From: Thermonema lapsum
GTDB taxonomy: Bacteria; Bacteroidota; Bacteroidia; Cytophagales; Thermonemataceae
Length of the DNA: 64,000 bases
Reading direction: 5' to 3'
Assembly (NCBI RefSeq): GCF_011761635.1
Contig: NZ_JAASRN010000002.1
Coordinates: 770,634 to 834,633, forward strand
The position numbers and the translations under genes were made by a program. Of the stretch, positions 47,494 to 58,271 are shown in pieces. The notes under the pieces were generated by a model, which saw only the letters and a program-made list of their open reading frames with translations, did not search any database and was not told where the DNA came from. Numbering within the stretch: the stretch's first letter is position 1; every line of letters starts with the position of its first letter.

Positions 47494-48075
47494 TCAGTCG
47501 GTATCCTTCTTGGCTTCGCGCTGTTTGCGAATAAGTATCAGGTCGTCTTCGGTTGCTTCGGTGATAATCACCACCCGATCGGGTACCACAATGGAAGTAG
47601 GGAAATAACGCTTGGCTACTTTATAGAACTCATTTGCCTCTTCGCGGGTGGCAAAATCGCCCACTTTCACCCTGTACTTAGGGCGGCTATACTCAAAGTA
47701 CACCTCATAATCCGGATGGAAGAGGCTATAACATTTGTTTTTTGCGTTTACGGCTTCGTTTCTGTCCGGCGACACAAACACTTCTACCCTGTATCCGGGC
47801 ATTTCCTTACGCACCAAAATGCGTTTGTAAAAAGACAGTGCTCTAAAAATGGTCTCTGTGTGTTGGTGCGAAAAAACCTTTTCTGCGGATACACGCATCT
47901 TCTGCCCATCAGCAAGCAGCTGCTCAGGTTCATAGATATACACTGGGCGCAGCTTGTTCAGCAGGGTATCTATGACTAGCTCCTTACGCTCGTTGTGTTT
48001 TTGTGTTCTAGCGTTGGACGCACAGCCCAAAAGGGTGGCAACAAAGGCAATAAACAATAAATGGCGCATAAACAT
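47494..48075 (-). CDS. SPOR-domain lipoprotein
   Basis: 193 residues; start at 48075 or, two codons later, at 48069. Lipoprotein signal RHLLFIAFVATLLGC. Residues 25-100 are helical, ending before a beta-rich stretch, and the C-terminal SPOR domain (about 128-175) reads YRVKVGDFATREEANEFYK then RYFPTSIVVPDRVVII. SPOR domains bind denuded glycan strands in peptidoglycan, often at division sites. It heads the run of genes that includes the type IX pair, but the reason for the link is unknown. Confidence 0.83.
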   Translation of the reverse strand: MFMRHLLFIAFVATLLGCASNARTQKHNERKELVIDTLLNKLRPVYIYEPEQLLADGQKMRVSAEKVFSHQHTETIFRALSFYKRILVRKEMPGYRVEVFVSPDRNEAVNAKNKCYSLFHPDYEVYFEYSRPKYRVKVGDFATREEANEFYKVAKRYFPTSIVVPDRVVIITEATEDDLILIRKQREAKKDTD

Positions 48076-48102
48076 AGCGTTTGAGAATCAGACACTAATC
48101 TA

Positions 48103-48137
48103 TAAAAAAGAAGCAACCGGTAGTTACCGGCTGCTTT
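48103..48137 (-). terminator. Terminator after secA
   Basis: Stem AAGCAACCGGTA / TACCGGCTGCTT with a two-base loop and one internal mismatch, then TCTTTTTTAT on the minus strand; nine bp past the secA stop. Confidence 0.82.
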
Positions 48138-48145
48138 CAGACTTG

Positions 48146-51100
48146 CTACTCTTCAATAATCACACAACGATTGTTCAAAATATCCTGCTCCACTTTTTTG
48201 TACTTCACATCTTTGACTACCCGCCCGTCATGATAGCGTACCGTCACCTTGTCGTTCCGCCCAATGATTTTGGTAGATTGAATGGGAGCTGTTCTTTGCA
48301 CGGGTGAGGGCTCGTGTGCTTGGGGCTGGTCGTTCAGACTTGAAGGCTTTTGCGCTTGCAATTTAGGTGTCTTTTCACGGGGCTGTCTTGCCTCACGCAC
48401 TTCGGTGGGTGCCTGTGGCAAAGTAGCTTTCATCAAGAAGCTCGTTACATCGCGATTGATGCGGGAAAGCAATTCTTTGAAAAGCTCAAATGCTTCGAAC
48501 TTGTAAATGATGAGCGGGTCTTTTTGCTCGTGCACTGCCATTTGCACCGACTGACGCAAGTCATCCATCTCGCGCAGGTGCTCTTTCCACTCTTGGTCGA
48601 TGAGCGCCAACACGGTGGTTCGCTCCAACGCCCGAATGAGTTCTTTCCCTTCGGTTTCTACAACCTTCGCAAAATCAGCCGCAATACGAATCAGTTTTTT
48701 ATGGTCAGTAAAGACAATCTCTATATTGCGTACGGTATCGCCTATCTCCTCGTATTTTTCTTTCAGGAAAGGCATAATCTGCCGCAGCAGACGCTGATTT
48801 TTTTCATCATAATGAGCACGGACTTGTGCATACAGTTTTCGAACCAAGGCAGGAATGTCCTCACGTTCAAACTCTTCGGCAGTAATATTGGGTTCAAACC
48901 CGAAAGTAGCAATCACTTCCAACTTAAAGTCTTCATAAGACTCTTGGGCTTTCAATGCCTCTACAATTTCTCGACACAAGCCGGCAAACATCTGGTTAAT
49001 ATCCAAATCTAAGCGCTCACCGAAAAGGGCATGCCGGCGGCGCTTATAGATGTGCTCGCGCTGCACGTTCATCACATCATCGTACTCGAGCAGTCGCTTG
49101 CGAATGGCAAAGTTGTTCTCTTCTACCTTTTTTTGCGCCCGCTCAATAGACTTAGTTACCATGCTGCTTTGAATCACCTCATTTTCGTCCATCCCCATGC
49201 GGTCCATGACTTTGGCGATGCGGTCTGAGCCAAACAAACGCATGAGGTTGTCTTCCAAGCTGACGAAGAATTGCGAAGAACCGGGGTCGCCTTGACGCCC
49301 GGCACGTCCGCGCAGCTGACGGTCTACCCGGCGCGACTCGTGGCGCTCGGTACCGATGATAGCCAAACCACCGGCGGCTTTGGCTTCAGGCGACAGCTTG
49401 ATGTCAGTACCACGTCCCGCCATGTTGGTAGCGATAGTAACAGTACCTACTTGCCCGGCATTGGCAACAATTTCAGCCTCTCGCTGATGGTGCTTGGCGT
49501 TCAATACCTGATGCGGTATTTTACGCAGCTGCAGCATACGGCTAATAATTTCAGACATTTCTACCGAGGTAGTACCTACCAGAACAGGACGCCCTTTGGC
49601 ACGCATCTCCTCAATTTCGGCAATCACGGCATTGAGCTTAGCGCGCATGGTCTTATAGACTTTATCGGGGCGGTCATCCCGGATTACCGGCTTATTGGTA
49701 GGAATCACCACCACATCTAAACCATAGATTTCGCGAAACTCGTCGGCTTCGGTTTCTGCCGTACCGGTCATGCCTGCCAGCTTGTGATACATGCGGAAGT
49801 AGTTCTGCAGGGTAATGGTGGCATAGGTCTGGGTGGCGTCCTCTATTTTTACGTTCTCTTTGGCTTCTAAGGCTTGATGCAAGCCGTCGGAATATCGACG
49901 CCCCTCCATGATGCGCCCGGTCTGTTCATCCACAATTTTCACCTTGCCCTCGTCGATGATATAATCGACGTCTTTTTCAAAGAGACAGTAGGCTTTCAAC
50001 AATTGGTTAACGGCATGGATGCGCTCCGACTTGGCTTTATAGTCTTCAATGAGCGCTTCTTTTTTTTCTACTTTTTCTTGTGGCGAGAGTGCCGAGTCGT
50101 TTTCAATTTTGGCTATTTCGGTGCCTATATCGGGCAACACAAAGAAGTGGGGGTCTTCGCCTGCTTTGGTGATGGCTTCCAAGCCCTTTTCGGTCAGTTG
50201 CACGAGGTTGTTTTTCTCGTCGATGGTGAAAAAGAGCGGGGCATCGGCTTCGGGCATCAACTTAGAGTTTTCTGCCAAATAGATGGCTTCGGTTTTTTGC
50301 AATATCTTTTTAATGCCCGGTTCACTCAAATACTTAATCAAAGGACGGTACTTGGGCAAGCCACGATAGGCGCGAAACAGAGCCAATCCACCTTCTTTAG
50401 TATCACCGGCTTCTATTTTCTTCTTGGCTTCGTTGAGGAATTGGGTTACCAAACGGCGCTGTTCATTGACCAGTGCCTCCACCCGGGGCTTATAGGTGCG
50501 GTAAAGCTCCGATTGGTCCCCTTTGGGGATAGGTCCGGAAATGATAAGGGGCGTACGGGCTTCGTCGATAAGTACCGAGTCCACCTCATCGACGATAGCA
50601 TAGTGGTGCCCGCGTTGCACCAGTTCTTCGGGGTAGCGCACCATGTTGTCGCGCAGATAGTCAAAGCCAAATTCGTTGTTGGTGCCGTAGGTAATATCGG
50701 CTTCGTAGGCGCGACGACGCATGATAGAGTGTGGCGGGTGCTTGTCGATACAGTCCACGCGTAAGCCATGGAATTCATAGAGCGGTCCCATCCACTCGGC
50801 GTCGCGGCGGGCAAGGTAGTCGTTCACCGTAACCAAATGCACGCCCTTCCCTGCCAATGCATTCAGGAAAATGGGCAAGGTAGCCACCAGTGTTTTACCT
50901 TCACCGGTTGCCATTTCGGCTATTTTGCCTTGATGCAACACCACCCCACCAATGAGCTGCACGTCGTAATGTACCATATCCCAAGTAATGCGGTTGCCGG
51001 CAGCTTCCCATGAGTTCTTCCAATAAGCCTTATCGCCTTCAATGCGCACATAGTCTTTGGTAGCAGCCAGCTCACGGTCAAAGTCAGTGGCAGTTACCTC

Positions 51101-51496
51101 CAACTCTTCGTTTTCCTTGAAGCGGCGAGCCGTTTCTTTCACAATAGCAAAGCCTAACGGCAAGCACTCGTCGAGCACTTTTTCGAGATGCTGCAAACTC
51201 GCTTTTTCTATTTCGTCTATCTGACGGAAGATTTCTTCTTTTTGAGACAAATTTTGTTCTGGCAAAGCAGCTGCTTGTTCTCGCAGCTTTTGTATTTGTT
51301 GCTCATAAGGTGCGAGCTGCTCTCGTATGCGCGCTTGAAGCTCGCGTGTTTTGGCACGCAGCTCGTCGTTGCTCAAAGAGAAAAGTTTATTATACTCGGC
51401 ATTGATTTTTTCGACGTAGGGAAGCAGTTTTTTCAGGTCCCGCTCCTTCTTAGAGCCAAAGAGGGCGCTTAGCGCTTTTTCAACAATATTAGACAT
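48146..51496 (-). CDS. secA: Preprotein translocase ATPase SecA
   Basis: 1116 residues, longer than the 901 of E. coli because of insertions around residues 50-170 and near 395-470, usual in Bacteroidota. Walker A is MATGEGKT, Walker B and following [20 protein letters not shown], and [12 protein letters not shown] and MAGRGTD mark the second motor domain. The C-terminus has a disordered Pro/Gln/Lys-rich tail and no zinc-binding Cys cluster, a departure from E. coli that is shared by many Bacteroidota. It drives export of unfolded proteins through SecYEG. Confidence 0.97.
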   Translation of the reverse strand: MSNIVEKALSALFGSKKERDLKKLLPYVEKINAEYNKLFSLSNDELRAKTRELQARIREQLAPYEQQIQKLREQAAALPEQNLSQKEEIFRQIDEIEKASLQHLEKVLDECLPLGFAIVKETARRFKENEELEVTATDFDRELAATKDYVRIEGDKAYWKNSWEAAGNRITWDMVHYDVQLIGGVVLHQGKIAEMATGEGKTLVATLPIFLNALAGKGVHLVTVNDYLARRDAEWMGPLYEFHGLRVDCIDKHPPHSIMRRRAYEADITYGTNNEFGFDYLRDNMVRYPEELVQRGHHYAIVDEVDSVLIDEARTPLIISGPIPKGDQSELYRTYKPRVEALVNEQRRLVTQFLNEAKKKIEAGDTKEGGLALFRAYRGLPKYRPLIKYLSEPGIKKILQKTEAIYLAENSKLMPEADAPLFFTIDEKNNLVQLTEKGLEAITKAGEDPHFFVLPDIGTEIAKIENDSALSPQEKVEKKEALIEDYKAKSERIHAVNQLLKAYCLFEKDVDYIIDEGKVKIVDEQTGRIMEGRRYSDGLHQALEAKENVKIEDATQTYATITLQNYFRMYHKLAGMTGTAETEADEFREIYGLDVVVIPTNKPVIRDDRPDKVYKTMRAKLNAVIAEIEEMRAKGRPVLVGTTSVEMSEIISRMLQLRKIPHQVLNAKHHQREAEIVANAGQVGTVTIATNMAGRGTDIKLSPEAKAAGGLAIIGTERHESRRVDRQLRGRAGRQGDPGSSQFFVSLEDNLMRLFGSDRIAKVMDRMGMDENEVIQSSMVTKSIERAQKKVEENNFAIRKRLLEYDDVMNVQREHIYKRRRHALFGERLDLDINQMFAGLCREIVEALKAQESYEDFKLEVIATFGFEPNITAEEFEREDIPALVRKLYAQVRAHYDEKNQRLLRQIMPFLKEKYEEIGDTVRNIEIVFTDHKKLIRIAADFAKVVETEGKELIRALERTTVLALIDQEWKEHLREMDDLRQSVQMAVHEQKDPLIIYKFEAFELFKELLSRINRDVTSFLMKATLPQAPTEVREARQPREKTPKLQAQKPSSLNDQPQAHEPSPVQRTAPIQSTKIIGRNDKVTVRYHDGRVVKDVKYKKVEQDILNNRCVIIEE

Positions 51497-51568
51497 CGCC
51501 TATTCAAATTTTGAATTTCGTTCTTTTATTAAAATTAAACACGGAATATAAGTGCATGAGTTTTACTA

Positions 51569-51576
51569 CAAAAGTA
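51569..51576 (-). promoter_or_regulatory. Promoter -7 element for secA
   Basis: TACTTTTG on the minus strand matches TAnnTTTG, 73 bp upstream of the ATG at 51496 and eight bp from the dapF end. Confidence 0.45.
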
Positions 51577-51583
51577 ATACATT

Positions 51584-52405
51584 TTAATGGAAGTGTAAAG
51601 GAGGGGCTGCCATTGTGTCAGTTGATAGCGGATACTCGCCGGAAAAAACAAAAGTTGCCGGTCCTTGCAGATAGATATCTGTAAAGTGCTCGCTATTCTG
51701 TCTGTGGAAATAAACAGTGAGCGTTCCCCCCAATGCCTCCACCCTAAGTGGGGAGGTCATACCACGCAAAGCAGCCACCAAAGCAGCTGCCGTAGCGCCG
51801 GTGCCACAGGCATAGGTTTCATCTTCCACACCTCGCTCATAAGTGCGAATGGCAATGGTATTGTTGTCTTTTTGTTCTATGAAGTTCACATTGGTACCTT
51901 TTTGTCCAAAAGGTTCACCATAGCGGATGCGCCGCCCCTCTTGCAGCACCGGAAATGCAGGCAAATTGTGCACCCACTGCACATAATGAGGCGAACCAGT
52001 ATCTAAAAAGCAGGCATCTGTTGCCATTTGCTCAATACCCCGCACGTCTTGCATTTTCAGTTTGACCTCCTTGCCCAGTACTTTTGCTTCGTGCATGCCG
52101 TCATAGGCTTCAAAGACCACCGACTGTGGACAGATGCCGTGTTTATGGGCAAAAGCCACTGCACAACGCGCACCATTTCCGCACAAAGACCCCTCATAGC
52201 CGTCGGCATTGAAGTAAATCATCTTGAAGTGGGCTTGCGGCGCTTGCTCTATCAAGATGAGTCCGTCTGCACCAACACCAAAACGCCGCCGACACATGGC
52301 TGCAATCAAGCGGGCATTTTGTTTAGGGAAGTGCCCTGTTCGATTGTCAATAATGATGAAATCGTTGCCTGCTCCCTGGTATTTTTCAAAAGAGATGGTG
52401 TTCAT
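51584..52405 (-). CDS. dapF: Diaminopimelate epimerase
   Basis: 273 residues with two pseudo-symmetric domains. The catalytic cysteines are Cys75 in SLCGNGAR and Cys200 in YACGTGA, both intact, in a start FEKYQGAGNDFIIIDNR typical of the family. It interconverts LL- and meso-diaminopimelate, which feeds lysine and peptidoglycan synthesis. Located 87 bp upstream of secA on the same strand, with a secA promoter motif between; divergent from bioB. Confidence 0.96.
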   Translation of the reverse strand: MNTISFEKYQGAGNDFIIIDNRTGHFPKQNARLIAAMCRRRFGVGADGLILIEQAPQAHFKMIYFNADGYEGSLCGNGARCAVAFAHKHGICPQSVVFEAYDGMHEAKVLGKEVKLKMQDVRGIEQMATDACFLDTGSPHYVQWVHNLPAFPVLQEGRRIRYGEPFGQKGTNVNFIEQKDNNTIAIRTYERGVEDETYACGTGATAAALVAALRGMTSPLRVEALGGTLTVYFHRQNSEHFTDIYLQGPATFVFSGEYPLSTDTMAAPPLHFH

Positions 52406-52425
52406 GAAAACAATAGTTTAAACCA

Positions 52426-52438
52426 GTAGGCTGCCTAC
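52426..52438. promoter_or_regulatory. Small inverted repeat between dapF and bioB
   Basis: GTAGG-CTG-CCTAC, a five-bp arm repeat in the divergent promoter region. It may be an operator; no regulator known. Confidence 0.25.
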
Positions 52439-52451
52439 GCTTATTATTCAA

Positions 52452-52459
52452 TATTTTTG
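52452..52459 (+). promoter_or_regulatory. Promoter -7 element for bioB
   Basis: TATTTTTG matches TAnnTTTG, 64 bp upstream of the ATG at 52524. Confidence 0.45.
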
Positions 52460-52523
52460 CTTCAAATTGCAAAGTGCAAATTTCTTCTCTATTATTGAAT
52501 ACCCAAAAGAAAATCATACGGCT

Positions 52524-53507
52524 ATGATACGAAACGACTGGACACTTGAAGAAGTGCGTGAGATTTACCAAACCCCCATTATGGAGTTGATTTATCGCGC
52601 CGCTACGGTGCACCGCCAATATCACGACCCCAACGAGGTGCAGGTGTGTACACTCTTATCTATAAAAACAGGCGGCTGCCCCGAAGATTGCGCCTATTGC
52701 CCGCAAGCGGCACGTTATCATACCGGTGTGGAGGTGCACAAGCTGCTGGATGTAGAAACCGTATTAAAGAAAGCATTGGAAGCCAAAGAAGCCGGTAGCA
52801 CCCGCTTTTGTATGGGCGCCGCTTGGCGTGAAGTGCGCAACAACCGCGACTTCGACAAGGTGCTTGAGATGGTGAAAGGTGTTGCCAACTTGGGTTTGGA
52901 GGTCTGCTGCACACTGGGTATGCTCACCGAAGAGCAAGCACAAAAACTAAAAGAAGCTGGGTTGTATGCTTACAACCACAACCTCGATACCAGCGAAGAC
53001 TATTACAACAACATCATCACGACCCGCACTTATGACGACCGCCTGAAAACTATTGAGGCAGTAAGCAAAAATGGCATTTCAGTTTGTTCAGGAGGCATCA
53101 TCGGTTTGGGCGAAAAAGAAGAAGACCGCATAGCCATGCTGCACACCTTGGCAACGATGAATCCCCATCCTGAGTCGGTGCCTATCAATGCACTGGTGCC
53201 GGTGCCGGGCACCCCTCTCGAAAACCAACCGCGCGTTTCGGTGTGGGAAATGGTGCGTATGATAGCCACTGCCCGCATTTTGATGCCCAAAGCCATGGTG
53301 CGCCTGTCGGCGGGGCGCGTGCGCATGAACGTAGAAGAGCAGGCATTGTGTTTTCTGGCTGGTGCCAACTCTATTTTTGCCGGTGATAAACTGCTCACTA
53401 CCCCCAACCCCGATTACGTGGAAGACCAAAAGCTTTTCCAAATATTGCAATTGAAACCCCGTCCGGCTTACAAACAACAAGAAGCAAAGTGTTGTGAGCA
53501 TGCATAA
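52524..53507 (+). CDS. bioB: Biotin synthase
   Basis: 327 residues, radical SAM. The 4Fe-4S cluster Cys are in [12 protein letters not shown] (Cys52, 56, 59). Further family motifs [22 protein letters not shown] and LSAGRVRMN hold the Cys, Asn and Arg ligands of the auxiliary 2Fe-2S site. It inserts sulfur into dethiobiotin. The remaining biotin genes are not in the window. The 3' end overlaps the next coding region by 8 bp, so translation is coupled. The start at 52524 is favoured over 52467, which lies inside the leader. Confidence 0.97.
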   Translation: MIRNDWTLEEVREIYQTPIMELIYRAATVHRQYHDPNEVQVCTLLSIKTGGCPEDCAYCPQAARYHTGVEVHKLLDVETVLKKALEAKEAGSTRFCMGAAWREVRNNRDFDKVLEMVKGVANLGLEVCCTLGMLTEEQAQKLKEAGLYAYNHNLDTSEDYYNNIITTRTYDDRLKTIEAVSKNGISVCSGGIIGLGEKEEDRIAMLHTLATMNPHPESVPINALVPVPGTPLENQPRVSVWEMVRMIATARILMPKAMVRLSAGRVRMNVEEQALCFLAGANSIFAGDKLLTTPNPDYVEDQKLFQILQLKPRPAYKQQEAKCCEHA

Positions 53508-54564
53508 TCAAACACCGGGGGTGTCGTGGCTCAAGCAATACCACGACACCTTTGCTTTTTTCGGTATCACCTCTTATGAGCACTTGCTCGTAAGGTGGCA
53601 GGAGCCGCACCGCTTTTTCCACAACCTAGCTCATCTCAAAGAGCTGTTAGGTTGTATAGAGCAAAGTGGGCTGAAAGGCAGCGAAAAACATATTTTGATA
53701 GCGGCGGCTTTCTACCACGATGCCATTTACCTGCCTTGGCGTACAGACAATGAAGAGCTATCGGCTGCCTTATTCGAAAGCAACTGCTCGCAACAAAGCG
53801 AAGCTGCTGCAATAGTAAAACAGATTATTCTCGATACCCGCACCTACGAAGCTACTCACCCACTTTCGGCTCTATTCTGCCAATTCGATACCCACATATT
53901 ACGTCACGGCTCATTTGTGGAGTTGCTGCGGTGGGAAGCTGCCATTTTTAAGGAATACCAGTGTTTCGATTATCGCATTTACCGCGAAGCGCGCCTGAAG
54001 CTGCTTCAACACTGGACTGAACGCTATCCGGAAAATCAAAACAACCTGCAAAGCCTTTACGATTACCTGCTGCACTATAAACCCAAGATTGGCGTTTATC
54101 CCGGTTCGTTCAATCCTTTTCATAAAGGGCACTTCAATATTTTGCTGAAAGCCGAACAAGTATTTGACAAGGTCATTGTAGCCCGGGGCGTCAATCCGGA
54201 AAAAACCGATACACTAACGCAAGATAGCATCAGCCCGGTGCTTTATTACAGACAAACCGAGGGCTTCGAAGGTTTGCTGACCGATTACCTGACAAGTAAA
54301 GAAGATTATGCCGACGTGACGCTTGTGCGCGGGCTGCGCAACGGCGATGACTTGGCTTACGAGATGAACCAGCTGCAGTTTATGCGCGATATGAAGCGCA
54401 ATCTAAAAACTGTATTCTTCCACTGCGATGTGGAATATGAGCACATCAGCTCTTCTGCCCTGCGCAACTTGGAAAAGATAGGCAAAGGCTACAGCACACC
54501 TTATTTGCCCGAGCTAACAGTGCCACATCTTGCTTCTTTCATCGAAGAGCGTTTCATGACTTAA
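53500..54564 (+). CDS. HD-domain / phosphopantetheine adenylyltransferase-like fusion
   Basis: 354 residues from the ATG at 53500 (GTG at 53494 is possible). The N-terminal half (1-190) is an HD-superfamily domain like COG4339, with FHNLAHL (about 41-47), FYHDAIY carrying His-Asp (73-74) and FDTHIL (about 129-134). The C-terminal half (195-354), about the size of CoaD, has the nucleotidyltransferase motifs [10 protein letters not shown] (202-211), [13 protein letters not shown] (276-288) and ISSSALR (316-322). A CoaD reaction (phosphopantetheine plus ATP to dephospho-CoA) fits the second half; the HD half could hydrolyse a phosphate ester. The fusion follows bioB in one operon. Confidence 0.85.
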   Translation: MHNQTPGVSWLKQYHDTFAFFGITSYEHLLVRWQEPHRFFHNLAHLKELLGCIEQSGLKGSEKHILIAAAFYHDAIYLPWRTDNEELSAALFESNCSQQSEAAAIVKQIILDTRTYEATHPLSALFCQFDTHILRHGSFVELLRWEAAIFKEYQCFDYRIYREARLKLLQHWTERYPENQNNLQSLYDYLLHYKPKIGVYPGSFNPFHKGHFNILLKAEQVFDKVIVARGVNPEKTDTLTQDSISPVLYYRQTEGFEGLLTDYLTSKEDYADVTLVRGLRNGDDLAYEMNQLQFMRDMKRNLKTVFFHCDVEYEHISSSALRNLEKIGKGYSTPYLPELTVPHLASFIEERFMT

Positions 54565-54592
54565 GCATTCAAAAGAGATATTCCGACAAACC

Positions 54593-54627
54593 AAAGGGCA
54601 ACCTGCTACCGAAGGCTGCCCTTTTTT
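54593..54627 (+). terminator. Terminator after bioB/HD-CoaD operon
   Basis: Stem AAAGGGCA / TGCCCTTT with a 16-base loop, followed by TTTTTT. Confidence 0.72.
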
Positions 54628-54659
54628 GGTCTATGTTATTGAGCATAAGCTCTAATGAT

Positions 54660-56117
54660 TCACTTGTTCAAATTAAATGGTACATGCAAACCGAAGTAGG
54701 GCATGATAAACTGCTGTACTTCGAATTTCTCTACACCGTTTTCTACGGTACGGGCAAAGGTCCATTTAGCATCTACACCCAAAGCAAGGAACTTGGCAAA
54801 GCGATAAGCCAAACGCCCTTGCGCCAAAGAACGCTGGTCTAAGGTGAAGGCATCACTCAAGTCTGCCAACTGCCCTTTGATATAAGAACCTTGGATAATC
54901 CACCCTTTAATCAGTTCATTGGCATCTAAGGTCAAATAGATGTAGGCAGGGTTCTCTGCCGATACATTGTCAGGCAAGAGCAAGCCCCCACCCAAACGCA
55001 CCTTGTTGATGATGGTAGCAGTCAATGCACCGAAAGTACCAGTCAAAGACTTGGTAGTGAGCAAACTTTCTATTTTGGCGTCTTTGTTCAGCTCATAAAT
55101 CGCATTGAAAAATTGGGGTTGATAGTAGTCGCTATACCACAAGCGCTCTAAACGAACATCTAAGTTGAAAATATTGGCTATGAAATTGATACCTGCATGA
55201 GCCCCAATGCTCCAGCCAGTACCTGCCTTGTATCCGTTGATGAGGTCAGCCTGCTCAGGATTGGCAGCAGCCAATGCCAACTGACGAGCCTGCAGGCTGT
55301 CTGAGTTTATTTTGTTGAGTTGGTTGTATTGGGTGTAAGCAGTCAAGCGCAGCATGGAGTTGTTCACAACCGTAACACCCATATCTATACCCCAAGCACT
55401 CACCCCATCCCGCACGTATTTGGTAGAAGGCAGATTCGAGAGGTCTTTGGTGGCTTGGTCATCTTGAAACACTTTGGTATAGTCGGTGTTGTCTCGGTCT
55501 TGCAGATAGGTATAGCCTATTTCTACTGTTTTGGCTATGGGTATTTGAGTAGTTGCCAAAGGACGCACATAAGGACGCACCGCCAACAAGCCCGAAGTAC
55601 TCAGGTTGCCATAAAGCCCTTCAATACCAAAATACGGAACGGGGCGTATGTCGGCACTGATACCTACAGCACGTTTCTCAAAGGAAGGTGAGTTGGTGTA
55701 TTGGTTGACCAACCCTCCATAGCCAATATACTCACCCGTCATGTCGCCTACCTTCACATATACCTTGTCGCGCTTTTTAAAACCGTAACGCAGATAGCGC
55801 ATCATACGCAAAACACCCACGCCGTTCTGGAATTCGTCTTTACGCAACTCACGTGTTTCGATATTCCATAACAAAGGCACGTCGAAGCCCACGCCTATTT
55901 TCCAAATGACGATTTCGGGCTGAATGCGGAAACCAACGTACTGCTGCTCTCCAATTTTGGTGTAAACAAAAGGCAGCTTAAACACGCTCATGCTGTCCAT
56001 AGCAGACAGCCCCATGGTCATGGCAGGGTCTTGATAGGTATTTTGTCCTTCTTCTTGTGCCCAAGCGGGTGCTACAGCAAAGGCTGTCAACCAACCCCAA
56101 AGTAAAATCTTTTTCAT
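54660..56117 (-). CDS. Predicted outer-membrane beta-barrel protein
   Basis: 485 residues with a signal peptide (MKKILLWGWLTAFAVAPAWA). The rest has alternating hydrophobic and polar residues and frequent Tyr/Asn/Gly turns, such as VYVKVGDMTGEYIGYGG, YFGIEGLYGNLSTSGLL, VEIGYTYLQDRDN and FNLDVRLERLWYSDYYQP, as in a 14- to 16-strand barrel. It resembles the uncharacterised porin-like proteins of Bacteroidota. It ends without the C-terminal aromatic residue expected of proteobacterial porins. The start at 56117 fits the signal peptide. Function unknown; convergent with the HD-CoaD gene. Confidence 0.75.
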   Translation of the reverse strand: MKKILLWGWLTAFAVAPAWAQEEGQNTYQDPAMTMGLSAMDSMSVFKLPFVYTKIGEQQYVGFRIQPEIVIWKIGVGFDVPLLWNIETRELRKDEFQNGVGVLRMMRYLRYGFKKRDKVYVKVGDMTGEYIGYGGLVNQYTNSPSFEKRAVGISADIRPVPYFGIEGLYGNLSTSGLLAVRPYVRPLATTQIPIAKTVEIGYTYLQDRDNTDYTKVFQDDQATKDLSNLPSTKYVRDGVSAWGIDMGVTVVNNSMLRLTAYTQYNQLNKINSDSLQARQLALAAANPEQADLINGYKAGTGWSIGAHAGINFIANIFNLDVRLERLWYSDYYQPQFFNAIYELNKDAKIESLLTTKSLTGTFGALTATIINKVRLGGGLLLPDNVSAENPAYIYLTLDANELIKGWIIQGSYIKGQLADLSDAFTLDQRSLAQGRLAYRFAKFLALGVDAKWTFARTVENGVEKFEVQQFIMPYFGLHVPFNLNK

Positions 56118-56231
56118 ACAACTTGTGTTTTGTTGAAACAAAGAACCGTTTTAGTTCATTAGCAAAAATCAGGCAATACAAACGCAAAAAAATCTTAAAT
56201 TCATAGAGAATAGCGCTACTTACTGATTTTC

Positions 56232-58175
56232 ATGAAGCCACAGAATACACAAGTGCCTTCCGAAGCCGAAGCCCTACTGGTTCTTGAGCGATACTGGGGC
56301 TATACGTCCTTCCGCCCGATGCAGTGGGACATCATTCGCTCTGTATTGGAGGGGCACGATACGCTGGCATTGCTTCCTACTGGTGGTGGAAAATCTATTT
56401 GCTATCAGGTGCCCGGCTTGCTGCGTTCGGGCTTGTGTTTGGTGGTGTCGCCACTCATTGCACTCATGAAAGACCAAGTAGAGCAACTGAAGCGCCGCGG
56501 GATTGCCGCCGAACTCATCATCTCCGGCATGAGCGCCCGCCAAATAGATTTTGCCTTAGACCGCTGCATTTATGGCAATGTCCGCTTTTTGTATGTATCG
56601 CCCGAGCGCCTGCAAACTGCCCTTTTTATCGAGAGAGCCCAAAAAATGAATATCCACTTGCTGGCAGTAGATGAAGCCCACTGTATTTCGCAATGGGGCT
56701 ATGAGTTCCGCCCGGCTTACTTGCAAATTGCCCACTTTCGCCAACAGCTGCCCTACCGCCCGGTTACGCTTGCCGTTACGGCATCGGCAACGCCACAGGT
56801 GCAACAAGACATTTGCGAAAAACTGCAATTTAGACCCGGCTACCGCTTTTTTCAGAAGAGCTTTTTACGTCCCAACCTTTCTTACTCGGTCTTTGAAGAA
56901 GAGAACAAAGCAGAGCGCTTGCTTTACATTTTGCAGAAAGTAGAGGGCAGCGGCATTCTTTATGCCGACACACGCAAGCGCTGCGAACAACTGACACTTT
57001 GGTTGCGCAAAAAGGGCTTCTCTGTCGATTACTACCATGCAGGCTTGACGCCACAAGAGCGCAACCAAAAACAAAACGACTGGCTCCACAATCGCCTTCG
57101 CCTAATGGTAGCCACCAATGCCTTTGGCATGGGTATAGACAAAGCCGACGTCCGCTTGGTGATGCACCTTGCCCCACCTGCCTCGTTGGAAGCCTATTAT
57201 CAGGAAGCCGGACGCGCCGGGCGCGACGAAAAAGCTGCCTACGCCGTTTTGCTTTACCACCCAGCTGACTTCCAAAAGCTAAAAAAACAAATAGAGCGCA
57301 GCTATCCCCCCGAAGAGGTGCTAAGGCGTGCCTACGAATCACTTTCCAACTACTTCCAACTGGCAATAGGCAGCGGCGAGGGGCAAAGTTTTGACTTCGA
57401 CTTTGAACGCTGGCAAAGCCGAAGCGGACTGCCTGCCCAAGAGGCATACTTTGCCCTCAAAGCACTGGAGCAGCTGGAAATCATAAAACTCGACGAGGAT
57501 TTTTACCGCCCGCCTCAACTGCATGTGCTTGTCAATCAAAAAGACCTTTACGATTTCATATTGCGAAACCCCCATCTCGAGGACATCATCAAAGGGTGTT
57601 TGCGCTTAGGGGGGGGCAAGCTACTTTCTGAATACCATTCATTTTCACTCAACGACTGGGCGAAAAAATTAAGCCTTTCGCCCCAAGAACTTCACCATGC
57701 CCTGATGAAACTGCGCAACTCCGGCATTATGGATTACCAGCCTGCCGGTGAAGGCAGTCAACTTACGTTTTTGTTGCCCCGTCATCCGGCGCAACGGCTG
57801 CCCCTGCGCTACGAGCTACTGCAGGCGCTCAAAGAAAATCACCTCCAGAAGATTGCCCTAATGGAACAGTATTGCCGAGGTGAACACTGCCGAAGCCTGT
57901 TCATTGCTCATTATTTTGGTGAAAAAAATGAACAGCCTTGTGGTTTTTGCGACCATTGCATTCGCGAGAAGAGAAAGAAAAACAAAGAAGCACACCTTGC
58001 GAAAGTAAAAGAGCAAATCAAGACAGCCTGCCTGCATGCTCCCATCCCTTTGGAAGAGCTTCGAAAACACTTAAAGCAAATGGATTTGCCTCTTATAGAA
58101 CAAGCACTGGATGAGCTGAGCCGTGAGGGGCATATCAAAATCAACGACGCCCAAATGATTGAACGCCTTTTGTAA
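56232..58175 (+). CDS. recQ: RecQ-family DNA helicase
   Basis: 647 residues. Helicase core: motif 0 YTSFRPMQWDII, Walker A LPTGGGKS, DEAH in VDEAHCISQWGYEFRP, SAT-like ASATP, motif VI QEAGRAGRD. The zinc-binding region has Cys residues in YCRGEHC and QPCGFCDHC, about 530-570. The HRDC domain is absent; a winged-helix-like tail ends the protein. It unwinds 3'-5' DNA forks and recombination intermediates. Length is shorter than the about 710 residue Bacteroidota RecQ with HRDC. Confidence 0.94.
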   Translation: MKPQNTQVPSEAEALLVLERYWGYTSFRPMQWDIIRSVLEGHDTLALLPTGGGKSICYQVPGLLRSGLCLVVSPLIALMKDQVEQLKRRGIAAELIISGMSARQIDFALDRCIYGNVRFLYVSPERLQTALFIERAQKMNIHLLAVDEAHCISQWGYEFRPAYLQIAHFRQQLPYRPVTLAVTASATPQVQQDICEKLQFRPGYRFFQKSFLRPNLSYSVFEEENKAERLLYILQKVEGSGILYADTRKRCEQLTLWLRKKGFSVDYYHAGLTPQERNQKQNDWLHNRLRLMVATNAFGMGIDKADVRLVMHLAPPASLEAYYQEAGRAGRDEKAAYAVLLYHPADFQKLKKQIERSYPPEEVLRRAYESLSNYFQLAIGSGEGQSFDFDFERWQSRSGLPAQEAYFALKALEQLEIIKLDEDFYRPPQLHVLVNQKDLYDFILRNPHLEDIIKGCLRLGGGKLLSEYHSFSLNDWAKKLSLSPQELHHALMKLRNSGIMDYQPAGEGSQLTFLLPRHPAQRLPLRYELLQALKENHLQKIALMEQYCRGEHCRSLFIAHYFGEKNEQPCGFCDHCIREKRKKNKEAHLAKVKEQIKTACLHAPIPLEELRKHLKQMDLPLIEQALDELSREGHIKINDAQMIERLL

Positions 58176-58236
58176 GCACAAAAAAATTTTTACGTCCATT
58201 CCCGAACTTTTTATTTGCTCTAATGTTAAGAAATTG

Positions 58237-58251
58237 TTAACTTAAAGTTAA
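58237..58251. promoter_or_regulatory. Inverted repeat upstream of the transglutaminase-like gene
   Basis: TTAACTT-A-AAGTTAA, seven-bp arms, 20 bp upstream of the ATG at 58272, with a further GTTAA at 58225. Could be a regulator site; A/T-rich so chance is possible. Confidence 0.3.
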
Positions 58252-58271
58252 AAAAAGAAAAAGCAAAGACC

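Noticed and set aside
49874-50764. 296-codon plus-strand frame inside secA
   Set aside because: It lies antisense to an intact SecA with full conserved motifs; its Phe/Val/Gln-rich content follows from SecA codons.
56830-57447. 205-codon minus-strand frame inside recQ
   Set aside because: Antisense to intact RecQ helicase motifs; Arg/Ala/Cys-rich shadow without any domain.
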